Source of the DNA: Arthrobacter sp. MYb229
GTDB taxonomy: Bacteria > Actinomycetota > Actinomycetes > Actinomycetales > Micrococcaceae
Assembly: GCF_002975405.1 (NCBI RefSeq)
Contig: NZ_PCPS01000008.1
Coordinates: 62,001 to 126,000 of the forward strand
DNA length: 64,000 nucleotides
Direction: 5' to 3'
Below, piece after piece: positions 43,263 to 52,678 of the stretch. Below the pieces are notes generated by a model. The model ran no database searches. It was not told the DNA's origin and saw nothing but the letters and a program-made list of their open reading frames with translations. The stretch's first letter is position 1, and each line of letters opens with the position of its first letter. The position numbers and the translations under genes were made by a program.

Positions 43263-44711
43263 ATGGCTAAAGATCTCGCTACTGTTGTGTCTACTGGTTT
43301 ATGCGTGGGGTGCGGTGCTTGCGCCGTTGCAGAGCCGGGGGCGCTTGCGATGCGAAAAACCGAGTTGGGTACCTACCTGCCTGTGGCCCGCAGCGGTGTT
43401 CCGCTGTCGGAACTGGGAGACCAAGTCCTGACGAACGCCAGTGCAGTCTGCCCTTTTTCCGCGGACGCCCGAAACGAAGATTCCATCGGTGAAGAACAGT
43501 TTGGCGGCGCTGACGCATCACACCATGCCGTGACTGGCTACCACCGGAAAATTGTAGCCGGCCACGTAGCCGATGATGATTTCCGAAGCCTCGGAACATC
43601 AGGTGGCATGACAACTTGGGTGTTGAGCAGACTACTGCAGCGAGGCGACGTTGACGCGGTCATTCATGTGGCCTCCACCTTCGAGGCGCTGCCTAATCCG
43701 CTGTCCCGTTATACGATCTCACGGACTGTGCTGGACCTCCTTGGCGGACGGAAGTCCCGGTACCATGTGCAGACCCTCGCGGAGGTGCTCACAGAGGTCA
43801 GGGAAGTCCCTGGCAGGTATGCAATTGTCGGTGTTCCATGCTTCATCAAGAGTGTGCGTTTGCTGGCGGACCGAGATGAGCTCATTCGACAACGAGTTGT
43901 ATTTGCCGCTTCCTTATTCTGCGGGCACCTGAAGTCGAGCCTGTACTCGGACTACCTGGCCCGCTCGGTCGACATGGACCCTCCGGAAGTAAACGACATC
44001 GACTATCGCCACAAAGAACCTGGCCGTCCTCCGAACCGCTATAGCGCCAAGGTCGCACGCATCGACGGGACGGAAGTTATTCGTGGCGCTGAGCAAATAC
44101 CCATGGCCAATTGGGGAATCGGCATTTTCAAATTGGGAGCTTGCGACTATTGCGACGACATCACCGGGGAGACAGCCGATATTAGTCTCGGAGATGCGTG
44201 GCTGCCTCCATTCATGTCGGATTGGCGTGGCGCGAATGTAGCCGTTGCGAGGTCGAATCTTGCGGCGGAGATCCTCTCCGAGGGTGAATTGAATGGCTCT
44301 CTGGATGTCATCGAATGGGACGCTGACACTGTGGCAGCGTCGCAGGCCGGCGCGGTACGCCATCGGCGACCTGGGCTAGCGGTGCGGCTCGCCAATCGTA
44401 TTCGAAACGGGCAGTGGGTTCCCGGCAAACGTGTAGCGCCAGCTAGTGACGTCGAAATGGAAACAGTCTTCGCCCAGCGCATGCTTAATCGGGAAAAGAT
44501 TGCCTTGGCTTCGGGACCAGCCTACGTCCGCGCTTTGAAGGAAGGCGGAGTGCCCCAATTCATCGAGGAGATGAAACCGTACATCCGCCAATATGACGGC
44601 ACGACCGGCTCAACGATGATCCGCAGAGCAGCGACCTGGATTTTATTGAGGCTTCCAACTGCGTTGGAAACTGCACTACGCCGTATCGCTCGTGTCCTGA
44701 GATTGACTTGA
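43263..44711 (+). CDS. Coenzyme F420 hydrogenase/dehydrogenase beta-subunit (FrhB)-like protein
   Basis: A 482-residue iron-sulfur flavoprotein-like protein. The N-terminus has a cysteine cluster (STGLCVGCGACAVAEPGALA) for an Fe-S centre. The FrhB core shows FRSLGTSGGMTTWVLSRLLQ, IVGVPCFIKSVRLLAD and FCGHLKSSLYSDYLA, and a third Cys-rich part is LGACDYCDDITGETADISLG. FrhB-like proteins of this type often accompany polysaccharide pyruvyl transferases, as here. Their reaction in polysaccharide synthesis is not established. The start ATG follows CTGGGGGAGCC. Confidence 0.85.
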   Translation: MAKDLATVVSTGLCVGCGACAVAEPGALAMRKTELGTYLPVARSGVPLSELGDQVLTNASAVCPFSADARNEDSIGEEQFGGADASHHAVTGYHRKIVAGHVADDDFRSLGTSGGMTTWVLSRLLQRGDVDAVIHVASTFEALPNPLSRYTISRTVLDLLGGRKSRYHVQTLAEVLTEVREVPGRYAIVGVPCFIKSVRLLADRDELIRQRVVFAASLFCGHLKSSLYSDYLARSVDMDPPEVNDIDYRHKEPGRPPNRYSAKVARIDGTEVIRGAEQIPMANWGIGIFKLGACDYCDDITGETADISLGDAWLPPFMSDWRGANVAVARSNLAAEILSEGELNGSLDVIEWDADTVAASQAGAVRHRRPGLAVRLANRIRNGQWVPGKRVAPASDVEMETVFAQRMLNREKIALASGPAYVRALKEGGVPQFIEEMKPYIRQYDGTTGSTMIRRAATWILLRLPTALETALRRIARVLRLT

Positions 44712-44994
44712 GTACGCACCCCGGGCGACCGGCCCCGCGCCAAAGGCATGACTTGGGCGCATGCTGAATCCCGTTCCGCGTAGGAACGCGGGCGACTCGC
44801 GTCAACCAAGTTCTTTTCTCGTGCTCGAGTTGCGAAGTTGTTTCGAACGGACGGATTCTTTTCGCATTCACGGTTGGTGGATGTGCATGCACTAGGTCTT
44901 GCGAACCCTACGGCAGCGCATTCCTCTCGTTTAAATGCTCGAAGACGGGTAGCATGACTTCCATAATCTATATGGTCTCTTTGGGGGAGACCTG

Positions 44995-45027
44995 ATGTTT
45001 ATCCAGATCTTTGGGGGGATAGGGTAA
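44995..45027 (+). CDS. Putative 10-residue leader ORF directly abutting a LAL gene
   Basis: ATG at 44995 is preceded by TTTGGGGGAGACCTG and encodes MFIQIFGGIG, ending in TAA at 45025-45027. The LAL start codon follows immediately at 45028. The second G-run (45013-45018), which would serve as ribosome site for the LAL gene, lies inside this leader. Translation of the leader would therefore control access to the LAL start. The arrangement resembles the leader before the LAL gene at 27781. Confidence 0.5.
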   Translation: MFIQIFGGIG

Positions 45028-47475
45028 ATGGGTGGATTTGTTGTATCCACTATGTGGCTTGACCATTGGGATGGCTTGCGTCAGGATTGCTGGCGGTCAG
45101 AATCCCATCTACATCTTTTTCGAGCTGACATGCAGGATCGTCTTCGGCGCATGGTGCAGGAGCGGACGCCGGGCGGCTTCGTCTTGCGCGGTGCGCAGGG
45201 CACCGGAAAACGCGAATTGGTCCGCGCGGCATTCGAACATGCCGACGCCGGAATCGAGCCAATTTGGGTTTCGGGCAGTCGTTACGGAAGCGAAAAATCC
45301 TACGGCGCGATTCAATTCCTGCTAACAGGTTTGCCCGATGCGCAACTGAACTCCCCGTTGGCTGTATTCGGCCATTTGAAGAGTCACTTTGAACTCTGTG
45401 CGCCCAAAGCTGTGGTGATCGTCGAACATCTTGGACTGATTGATCCTTTGACCACCGCCGTCTTGTCCCAGCTCGTGAGCAACGGCCTTGTTAGATTGAT
45501 TCTCCTGGAAGAAGCAATCGATGAGATGCCTCAGGACCTTGCGGTTCTAGTGCGCATGGGAACCATCGAGATGATTCACCTCGACAGCTTGACCTTAAAG
45601 GAAGCCCGAACCGAAATATCGCTGATGTTGGGTCTGAGCGTCTCCTACTTAACTTCGTTCCATCTATGGCGCTATTGTGCGGGCAGCTCCGAGGTCCTCC
45701 GGGCTGTGGTCAGTGATTGCCGGAATGCCCAAGCTATCCAAGCGACCGACAGGTTCGCAGCCTTAAAGCAGAGTGAGTTGCCAATCGGGCTGCACACCGA
45801 GCACTACGTGCAGTCGAGAATTCAACAATTGTCCTCGGGCCAGAGAGCGATTCTGGATTCCGTTGCCATCCGTGGGGAACTTGCCGCATCGACCGGTGCT
45901 TCGAGCCAAGCGGTGGACTTCCTCGTTTCTCGCGAGCTGCTGGAACGGCAGGGGAAGAAATGGTCGATTCCATGTCCAGCTATTGCGCACACGATAGCTA
46001 GCTGGCAGGGACAACCTGCTTTTGAGGCGACGGAGCTGCCAGAGGAGGATCCGTGCCAAGCGGCGGTGGCTCAGCGAGAGCGCTTGCTTCCGGAGCGTGC
46101 GACCAAGTTCCAGAACGAACAGGATTCGCAGATCGCAGCGCCTAGTTGCACCGGTCAAATCACCGAAACGATCGAAGTGTTCTCGGCACGGCCAGAACTG
46201 CAGCTGGCAACCGAGCACACAACGGCGCAAAGGAACGAGCATCTAGTCACGCTGGAGCGGCTGCTCGAAGAGAGCCGAATGCATGAGGCCGAAAAAGTGA
46301 TATACGAGCTGCGCCCCAATGGCCGGAAGCATCTGTGGGAAGACCTCGATCACTGCCAGCAGCATCTAGCCTTGGCGCTCATTGCACTGTACTCGGTTCG
46401 AGTCAACGACGAAGATACTGCCCGAGCATTGGTCGGTGCGATTCTCGCCGATGTCGTTCACGAGGCCCAAAGCCATCAAGCCGTGCAGTACACGATCCGT
46501 TTGTGCATGGGACGGACAGTGCGGGCATTAATTTCTACTTGCCTGGCGCTGAGGGAATGGGGGCAGTGCCGAAATCTTATCCAGATGGTGCTGGACGGCG
46601 CCGTTGCTGATCACCGTCTGCTGACCTTCGCCGAGACGGCTCATGCCTTGCTGCTGGCCATGGCCGGGAATGAGACAAAAGCACGAGAAATTGGGCAACC
46701 GCTCAGACTCCAGGTGCTGCATTCTGGAACCATTGCCGACCTGCGTCTCGTTGATGCAATGATCAACGGCGCCGCGCTGGTGGATAGCGAAAGCGGAGAT
46801 GCTCCGGTCCCGGCGATGGATGCGTCAACCAGCGGTTGCGCACGCATAGGCATCGACTTGTGCGTTGGCCAGTTGCTTTCGAACCGCGTCCATTCGCGGA
46901 TGGCCAGTGAACTGTCCAAGTGGGCGGAAACGCAAGGGGAAAAGCTGCTGGCCTCGCTGTTGTTGGCTCAGCAGATCTGCCGGGGTGACTTTCATCTGAC
47001 TTCACGTCTTGCGGACTTGCAACACGGATTCGAACACCCTTTGGCGAATAACCTGCGCATGTTGGCATTAGGCGTTGACAACGCAGACACCATGAGCATC
47101 ACCGCACAACTCGGGCGGCTTATTGAACTAGGTTTTGTTTCCCTGGCCGACGGCCCCGAGGCCGGTGTTTATGGGATGCTGAATGCCGGACAAAAGCGGC
47201 AGCTCGCTCGCAGCGCCGGCAGCTTCCTCGCCAAGATCCAGCCCAGTTCTGCAGGTTCAGATACCTTCGCAAGTCTAGCCTCGCTCACCGTCCTAACCGA
47301 GCGAGAGAAATTTGTCGCGTCGGCGGCGGCCAGGGGGCTATCGAACCTGCAGATCGCCAAACAGGCTAGTGTTTCTGTACGAACCATCGAGGGGCACCTC
47401 TACCAGGTGTATTCGAAGCTTGGAATCAGCAAGCGTGCCGACCTCAAGTTGCATGCTCGTGCCGGTGAGAAATGA
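45028..47475 (+). CDS. LAL-type LuxR regulator with N-terminal ATPase (second of three)
   Basis: An 815-residue regulator. The P-loop is a variant, LRGAQGTGKRELVRAAFEH, with Arg after the Lys where Ser/Thr is usual, and VVIVEHLGLIDPLT stands for Walker B. A helical repeat middle region and a C-terminal LuxR domain follow (LTEREKFVASAAARGLSNLQ, then IAKQASVSVRTIEGHLYQVY). The altered P-loop may weaken ATP binding. Its stop overlaps the next LAL gene by 4 bp. Start ATG at 45028; a short leader ORF ends immediately before it. Confidence 0.88.
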   Translation: MGGFVVSTMWLDHWDGLRQDCWRSESHLHLFRADMQDRLRRMVQERTPGGFVLRGAQGTGKRELVRAAFEHADAGIEPIWVSGSRYGSEKSYGAIQFLLTGLPDAQLNSPLAVFGHLKSHFELCAPKAVVIVEHLGLIDPLTTAVLSQLVSNGLVRLILLEEAIDEMPQDLAVLVRMGTIEMIHLDSLTLKEARTEISLMLGLSVSYLTSFHLWRYCAGSSEVLRAVVSDCRNAQAIQATDRFAALKQSELPIGLHTEHYVQSRIQQLSSGQRAILDSVAIRGELAASTGASSQAVDFLVSRELLERQGKKWSIPCPAIAHTIASWQGQPAFEATELPEEDPCQAAVAQRERLLPERATKFQNEQDSQIAAPSCTGQITETIEVFSARPELQLATEHTTAQRNEHLVTLERLLEESRMHEAEKVIYELRPNGRKHLWEDLDHCQQHLALALIALYSVRVNDEDTARALVGAILADVVHEAQSHQAVQYTIRLCMGRTVRALISTCLALREWGQCRNLIQMVLDGAVADHRLLTFAETAHALLLAMAGNETKAREIGQPLRLQVLHSGTIADLRLVDAMINGAALVDSESGDAPVPAMDASTSGCARIGIDLCVGQLLSNRVHSRMASELSKWAETQGEKLLASLLLAQQICRGDFHLTSRLADLQHGFEHPLANNLRMLALGVDNADTMSITAQLGRLIELGFVSLADGPEAGVYGMLNAGQKRQLARSAGSFLAKIQPSSAGSDTFASLASLTVLTEREKFVASAAARGLSNLQIAKQASVSVRTIEGHLYQVYSKLGISKRADLKLHARAGEK

Positions 47476-50036
47476 CTAAATATCCTGACTTCGCACAGAC
47501 TTCTGGCTATTGGCAACCCAAGGAATACGAACAGCTGGTTCATGCCCTGTCAGAGGAGGGTTGCACCGGAGTTTTGCTGGTGGGAGAAACTGGCAGCGGA
47601 AAATCGGCATTGGTTCGAACCCTGCTCGAACTCGCCGAGTTCCCCTTCCATACTGTTCGCCTCATTTGCAGCGCCGCCTTGCGGGGTACCGCATACGGCG
47701 CCTTAGCGCCATTGCTCGCTGGAATCACGGAGGAAATCAACGACGTTGGGGCGATCCGTGAGTCATTAAACGCGGTCCATGGCATGCTCGACTCGGATGA
47801 TTTCGCAACCCGGGTGTTGATCATTGTTGAAGAAGGGCAATATATCGACTCGGCCAGCGCCTTTGTGCTGTCCCAACTAGTCCGGTCTGGATTGGTCAAG
47901 CTCTTAGTCCTGAGCAACGAGGTGCAACAGAACACGGTCGCCGCTGAGGTGCTGATCTCCGTGGCCCAGCTGCATCGAATCATGCTGGAGCCAATGACCG
48001 TGCAGGAAATCGAACGCATCGGTGTCGACATTCTTGGCACTTCATTGGGCCATGGGTCGGCGCAAATGATCCATTTCGAAACCGCTGGGCTGCATGCGTT
48101 GGTTGAGGAATACGTACTCATGGCCAAAAGGCAGGGTGCCTTGTTAAGCGATGGCCGGGTAGTTGTGCTCACACGCCCCTCGCTGAACTGCGACGCACGC
48201 GCGGCCGAAGAAGTCCGGCTGATGGCCCAGCGGTTTGATGCAGAGCTTCGCGACGTGCTGGAACTGCTGGCAATGGCCGGAACAATTCCCGTGACCGCAT
48301 TACGCCACCTCGGTCTGCTCCAAGTGACTCAGCAGCATCACTTAACCCTCATCGAAACGCGCAACGGCAAAGTTGGCCTCCGGAGCAGTTTCTACGCCGA
48401 AGCGATTCGCGGTAGCTTCCCTCCGGGCAAGAACAGAGAATTATTTGAACGATATGGTGAGCTGCTGCAATCCGGCGTGGCGACGGACCCACGCTACACG
48501 CTGTGGGCTATTGCTCAGGGCGAAAGCGTTGATTCGTCCCGTCTGCAAGAGGCCATCCGCCATTCGCTTGAGGACAACGCCTTTGAAGAAGCGGCATACC
48601 TGCTCGAGCAGGCCGACGGATTTCCTTCGCGCAGAAGTCAACAAGCGAAGATTCAGTTGCTGTTTGGACAGCGGAGGTTTCATGCCGCCGAAGTCATCGC
48701 GCAGGCCTCCGCACGCGGGGCGGGCGACGACGCTACCCAGCTCGCGGATATTGCACAAGCGGTGCTGTGCTGGATCCGTGGCGAAGAGGACAGAGGCGAA
48801 GGCGAGCCACTGGCGAACGCCGATGCCGGGACTCTACGAGGTCCGGTCGGGCCGCAGGAGATGGCCCCATTGCCTCTGGACCGGGAAGCCATTTTTCAGA
48901 TCCAGCTAGCCACGGAAAACTACCGGAGCGGGAATTTTGACCGGCTGATGGATCTTGAATCAATCGCGACCAATACGGAAGCCCAGCTACTCCTGCCAAG
49001 GATCAACTACCGATTGACGCTTTTAGTCCTCAAGATCAGAGCGATGATTGAGCGTGCCGAATTCGGTCGCGCACGGAAGCAGCTCGATGACTTCGAGCTG
49101 GTAAATTCCTTCGAAGTATCCTTCGCGAACGGAACCCTAGAGCTGCTGCGTTCGATGCTGGAATCCAGAATAGGCAACGTCGCTCAGTCTCGCGTCCACC
49201 TGCGCCACGCACAGGTGGAACTGCAGCTCAGAGATCCGCAATCAATGTTGCCAATGAGCGCAGTCCTGCAGTATGTACTGTCCGGTGGGGAAGCGCCCTC
49301 TGTGGACAATGTGCAGGGCCATGGTTTCTCCGGACAGGAATTACTCGATCGCCCGGGATTCCAGCGAGCCGACACGAACGGTGCCGGAGACAGATTCGGT
49401 GATGCCCTGCTTCGTCCTTTGATGGCGGCCTTGTGCACAGGAATCCATGCCGATGGGCAAATTACGCAACTGCTGGAGAGGATTCCGGAAACGCACGTAA
49501 TCCCGCGCGTCAACGGACTCTACTATGCCGCGCTGCGCAGCGCGGACAACGAGCTTCGGCAGTTCTGCGCCGACGCGATCAGCGAGATCCAGGTCCCGCC
49601 CGCGTATCTAACCGCGCAGCGAATGGTGCGCATTGTGCAACTTTGCGGGCAAGCGGACCCCGAAGCCATGCTGGATTTTGGCGAAGAATTGCATGCGGCG
49701 GGCGACCAAGTACTCGCCTTGGAGATAATGTCGCAAGTAGTGCAGTACTGGTCATCACGGCAGGATGCTCGCCGGCGAGGAACGGCGATCCGGAAAATAC
49801 AGTCATGGCTTGGCGAAATAGAGCAAGAGCCGTGGGGAGTCATATCTGCAGCGCTGAAACTCACGGGTTTGACCACACGCGAAAATGAGATCGTGGAACT
49901 GGTTCGCCGTGGGTTGACCAACCGGGAAATCGCCCGTGTACTTACCGTGTCGCAGCGCACCGTGGAAGGACATCTTTACCGGATATTTGCCAAGCTGGGT
50001 GTTTACGAGCGTTCTGAGCTTTTCGTCGGTGACTAG
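47472..50036 (+). CDS. LAL-type LuxR regulator with N-terminal ATPase (third of three)
   Basis: An 854-residue regulator with a canonical Walker A (LLVGETGSGKSALVRTLLE), a Walker B-like VLIIVEEGQYIDSAS, a long helical middle and a C-terminal LuxR domain (LTTRENEIVELVRRGLTNRE, then IARVLTVSQRTVEGHLYRIF). It is translationally coupled to the second LAL (ATGA). The two are about the same size and layout but differ clearly in sequence, so the duplication is old. It stands directly before the priming sugar transferase and probably regulates the following polysaccharide genes. Confidence 0.9.
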   Translation: MTKYPDFAQTSGYWQPKEYEQLVHALSEEGCTGVLLVGETGSGKSALVRTLLELAEFPFHTVRLICSAALRGTAYGALAPLLAGITEEINDVGAIRESLNAVHGMLDSDDFATRVLIIVEEGQYIDSASAFVLSQLVRSGLVKLLVLSNEVQQNTVAAEVLISVAQLHRIMLEPMTVQEIERIGVDILGTSLGHGSAQMIHFETAGLHALVEEYVLMAKRQGALLSDGRVVVLTRPSLNCDARAAEEVRLMAQRFDAELRDVLELLAMAGTIPVTALRHLGLLQVTQQHHLTLIETRNGKVGLRSSFYAEAIRGSFPPGKNRELFERYGELLQSGVATDPRYTLWAIAQGESVDSSRLQEAIRHSLEDNAFEEAAYLLEQADGFPSRRSQQAKIQLLFGQRRFHAAEVIAQASARGAGDDATQLADIAQAVLCWIRGEEDRGEGEPLANADAGTLRGPVGPQEMAPLPLDREAIFQIQLATENYRSGNFDRLMDLESIATNTEAQLLLPRINYRLTLLVLKIRAMIERAEFGRARKQLDDFELVNSFEVSFANGTLELLRSMLESRIGNVAQSRVHLRHAQVELQLRDPQSMLPMSAVLQYVLSGGEAPSVDNVQGHGFSGQELLDRPGFQRADTNGAGDRFGDALLRPLMAALCTGIHADGQITQLLERIPETHVIPRVNGLYYAALRSADNELRQFCADAISEIQVPPAYLTAQRMVRIVQLCGQADPEAMLDFGEELHAAGDQVLALEIMSQVVQYWSSRQDARRRGTAIRKIQSWLGEIEQEPWGVISAALKLTGLTTRENEIVELVRRGLTNREIARVLTVSQRTVEGHLYRIFAKLGVYERSELFVGD

Positions 50037-50436
50037 TGAACAGCTGGTGTTGCTCAACGCCGGCTTGGAAAGGCGCAGCGGCCACAGGGAAAGCCGAATA
50101 TGGTCCGATCCAGCCAGGGAATACGGCCGCCGGACTGCAGCATTCGTCCCTTCTGGGTATCCACTACCTAGCTCGATCTGGCACATAGAGTACATGCGCG
50201 TGTTTTCGCAGCCAGTTCTGGGCAACTAGGGTGCCTCATTACGCGTGAGGGAACAAAGTCCCGCTCCATAGAATTAGCGATCATGAGGCTTGTCCGTGAA
50301 CACGGAAAGAACCTCATGTAAACAATGGGGATTTAAGGCAATGGGGAGCCAACGATACTCGTGAATTGGGATTAGCAGGACCATTATTTGTCATGTCCTG
50401 TGTCACGATATCGGCACCGCCTACTAGGGGGACGGC
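50037..50436. other. Long leader region before the priming sugar transferase
   Basis: Four hundred bp without a gene. At 50282-50318 there is a compound inverted repeat: CATGAGG pairs with CCTCATG, and inside it TCCGT with ACGGA. It could be an RNA structure in a long 5' leader or a protein-binding site. The gene's ribosome site AGGGGGAC is at the right end. Confidence 0.5.
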
Positions 50437-51945
50437 GTGTCGCAAGCATTTGGGTCATTGGGTAGTCGAGAGATTATCCGCAACTTGAAGAATAAGTCTG
50501 CAACGGCGCAGGCATGGGGTGGTTCACGAACGGGGATTGAAGTACCCATCAGATTCTCCGCCGCCAAATGGCGGCAGGGCTACATTCGGAAATTGGCAGT
50601 TTCGGACTTCCTGATTCTGCTTTCCATCGGTGCACTGGGAATGGCCAGCGCGCCCTTCCAATTGAATGCGGCCCAGTTTTTCATCGTTGCCGCGATGCTC
50701 ATTTGGGCTCTGTTTCTCATTCTCGGCAGGACACGTGCCACTCAGCAAATCGGCGTGGGCGCGAGCGAGTACAAACGCGTCGTAGATTCCACGGCCTTAG
50801 TCGCAGGTTTGATGGCCTTCGCAGCGGTGCTTTTCGACATAGACGGCGTCAGGGAATTGATTCTGATTGGCTTCCCAGCGGGAATGGGATTGCTTGTGCT
50901 GGAGCGATGGGTCTGGCGGCGCTGGCTGTGGAAGCAAGCCGCATTCGGATATGCACTCTCTCAGGTAGTAGTCGTCGGCCAAGAGCACGATATCGAGTAC
51001 GTGGTGCGTCAGCTACGCAGAAAGGCCGGGCCGGCCTACAAGATTGCTGGCCTGCTGATTGACGGTCCGCAAGATAATGTTCTAGGCATTGATGTCGTAC
51101 CAACATTTTCGGGTCTGGAAAACCTGGAAGCGGCAGTCCACAATGTTGAGGCAGACTCCGTCATCGTCGCCGGGCCCCTGCGTGGTGGTGGCAACGCACT
51201 CAAGGACTTGAGCTGGCGGCTGGAGGAAACGAAGACGAATGTGATCGTGGTTTCCTCGCTCACCAATGTGGCAGGACCGCGCATCAGCATGCGGCCTGTT
51301 GAGGGCTTGCCTTTGATGCATGTTGAAATGCCAAGCTTCACCGGTGGCCACCATGTAGTCAAACGGATTTTGGATGTTGTCCTTTCGGGAATCGCACTAC
51401 TTGGTTTGGCCCCGGTATTCCTTTCCATTGCCCTCGCTATAAAGTTTTCAAGCGAAGGGCCGGTTCTCTTCAGCCAGCAACGGGTGGGGCGGCGTGGCAA
51501 GTCTTTCCGAATTTACAAGTTCCGTTCGATGGTCGTCGATGCCGAGGAGCAACTGGGCAAATTACGGGAACAAAATGAGGGAAGTGGCCCGCTCTTCAAG
51601 CTCAAGGCGGATCCACGGGTTACGAAGGTTGGTGCCTGGCTACGCAAGTACTCTCTGGATGAACTTCCGCAAATCTACAATGTCCTGCGTGGCGATATGT
51701 CGCTCGTGGGCCCTCGGCCTCCGTTGCCCTGCGAGGTTGAATGCTACGAGGGGTACACCGAACGGCGCCTATTCATCAACCCCGGACTGACCGGACTGTG
51801 GCAGATCAATGGGCGATCAGATTTGGATTGGGAAGAAAGCGTACGTCTGGATCTCTACTATGTGGAGAACTGGTCGCTCACCGGGGACCTGATGATTATG
51901 TGGCGCACGCTCAAGGTGATGCTGCGTCCGGCAGGCGCCTACTGA
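50437..51945 (+). CDS. Polyprenyl glycosylphosphotransferase (priming sugar transferase)
   Basis: A 502-residue membrane enzyme that starts polysaccharide repeat-unit synthesis by moving a sugar-1-phosphate to undecaprenyl phosphate. Four N-terminal helices (e.g. FLILLSIGALGMASAPFQL) are followed by a CoA-binding-like fold. The C-terminal bacterial sugar transferase domain has VVLSGIALLGLAPVFLSIAL and GPVLFSQQRVGRRGKSFRIY. Next come KFRSMVVDAEEQLG and SLDELPQIYNVLRGDMSLVG, with PRPPLPCEVECYE and NPGLTGLWQINGRSDLDWEE at the end. The start is the GTG at 50437. Confidence 0.93.
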   Translation: MSQAFGSLGSREIIRNLKNKSATAQAWGGSRTGIEVPIRFSAAKWRQGYIRKLAVSDFLILLSIGALGMASAPFQLNAAQFFIVAAMLIWALFLILGRTRATQQIGVGASEYKRVVDSTALVAGLMAFAAVLFDIDGVRELILIGFPAGMGLLVLERWVWRRWLWKQAAFGYALSQVVVVGQEHDIEYVVRQLRRKAGPAYKIAGLLIDGPQDNVLGIDVVPTFSGLENLEAAVHNVEADSVIVAGPLRGGGNALKDLSWRLEETKTNVIVVSSLTNVAGPRISMRPVEGLPLMHVEMPSFTGGHHVVKRILDVVLSGIALLGLAPVFLSIALAIKFSSEGPVLFSQQRVGRRGKSFRIYKFRSMVVDAEEQLGKLREQNEGSGPLFKLKADPRVTKVGAWLRKYSLDELPQIYNVLRGDMSLVGPRPPLPCEVECYEGYTERRLFINPGLTGLWQINGRSDLDWEESVRLDLYYVENWSLTGDLMIMWRTLKVMLRPAGAY

Positions 51946-52678
51946 GGCGCAAGGAGCGGGGTTCGGCCCTGGCGATTCGCCCAAGCGCGGTTCGGCAGGC
52001 GCCGCCTTGGTCAGCGAGCATGGTGCCGCTGCTTCCGCTGTGGGTCGATTCGGGGCCTTGGGGCTACCAGACCACCCGGGAACCACCTAGCTGGTGGACA
52101 AATTTCGGGTATGGACTACGCGTGCAAGTCTATTGCGTGGTTCGTATCTTGGAGCTAGGTAGGAGAGCAGAACCTCGAGATTCGTGCCGAGGGCTTGTTG
52201 GCAAGTCTTTGAGATACGGCAAGGACATTGGGGTTGCAGAAAACGGTCCCCAGCCGTTCAATCACCTCCTGCCTGTTAAGACGGAGCCAGTGACGTAGAG
52301 CTGCCACAATGTGGTATGCGCCCCCAGCCGTCGCTGGCTCCTCCTTTGCGCTCTCCTGCGAAGGAACCGGGAAGGCCGGAAGCCGAGGGCTTGAATTCTC
52401 GGCACCTAGGGTGACGAGAGTCTCACTGAGCGGGTACGGGGAATCATTTTCTGCAACGCGCCCGGGTGATGATCAAAAGATTTATACTGACGTAAGGCGT
52501 TGTGCAAATCTTGAGTATTAGAAAAATGGCAAAGAATATACGGCGCTTTTAGATAATCGCAATGCATGCAGTAATCGTTATCTAAACGTTGTAATCGAAT
52601 ATTTACATGGGTAAAGTCAGCAACCATGTTCGCTTGAACCGCTCACTATTGCGGGCCCAATTGTATTCGGAGTAATTT
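51946..52678. other. Long gene-free region with inverted repeats
   Basis: About 730 bp. A 13-nt inverted repeat with one mismatch (52283-52295 with 52329-52341) encloses a CCACA-ATG-TGG structure. The part from 52480 to 52640 is AT-rich and probably holds the promoter of the GH26-like gene. Open frames in this stretch lack protein character. I looked for a riboswitch and could not identify one. Confidence 0.5.
52283..52341. repeat. Inverted repeat upstream of the GH26-like gene
   Basis: The arms GGAGCCAGTGACG and CGTCGCTGGCTCC pair at 12 of 13 positions, the odd pair being G-U compatible in RNA. The 33-nt loop contains CCACAATGTGG. It lies 338 bp after the sugar transferase stop and about 340 bp before the next start. 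It could be a late terminator or a leader structure. Confidence 0.5.

Noticed and set aside
52300-52450. Possible c-di-AMP or other riboswitch before the secreted hydrolase
   Set aside because: Some G-rich segments recalled such elements, but I could not match the conserved core in order; only an Infernal search could decide.
52309-52521. 70-codon frame in the gap before the GH26-like gene
   Set aside because: It overlaps an inverted repeat, has no ribosome site and no recognisable features.
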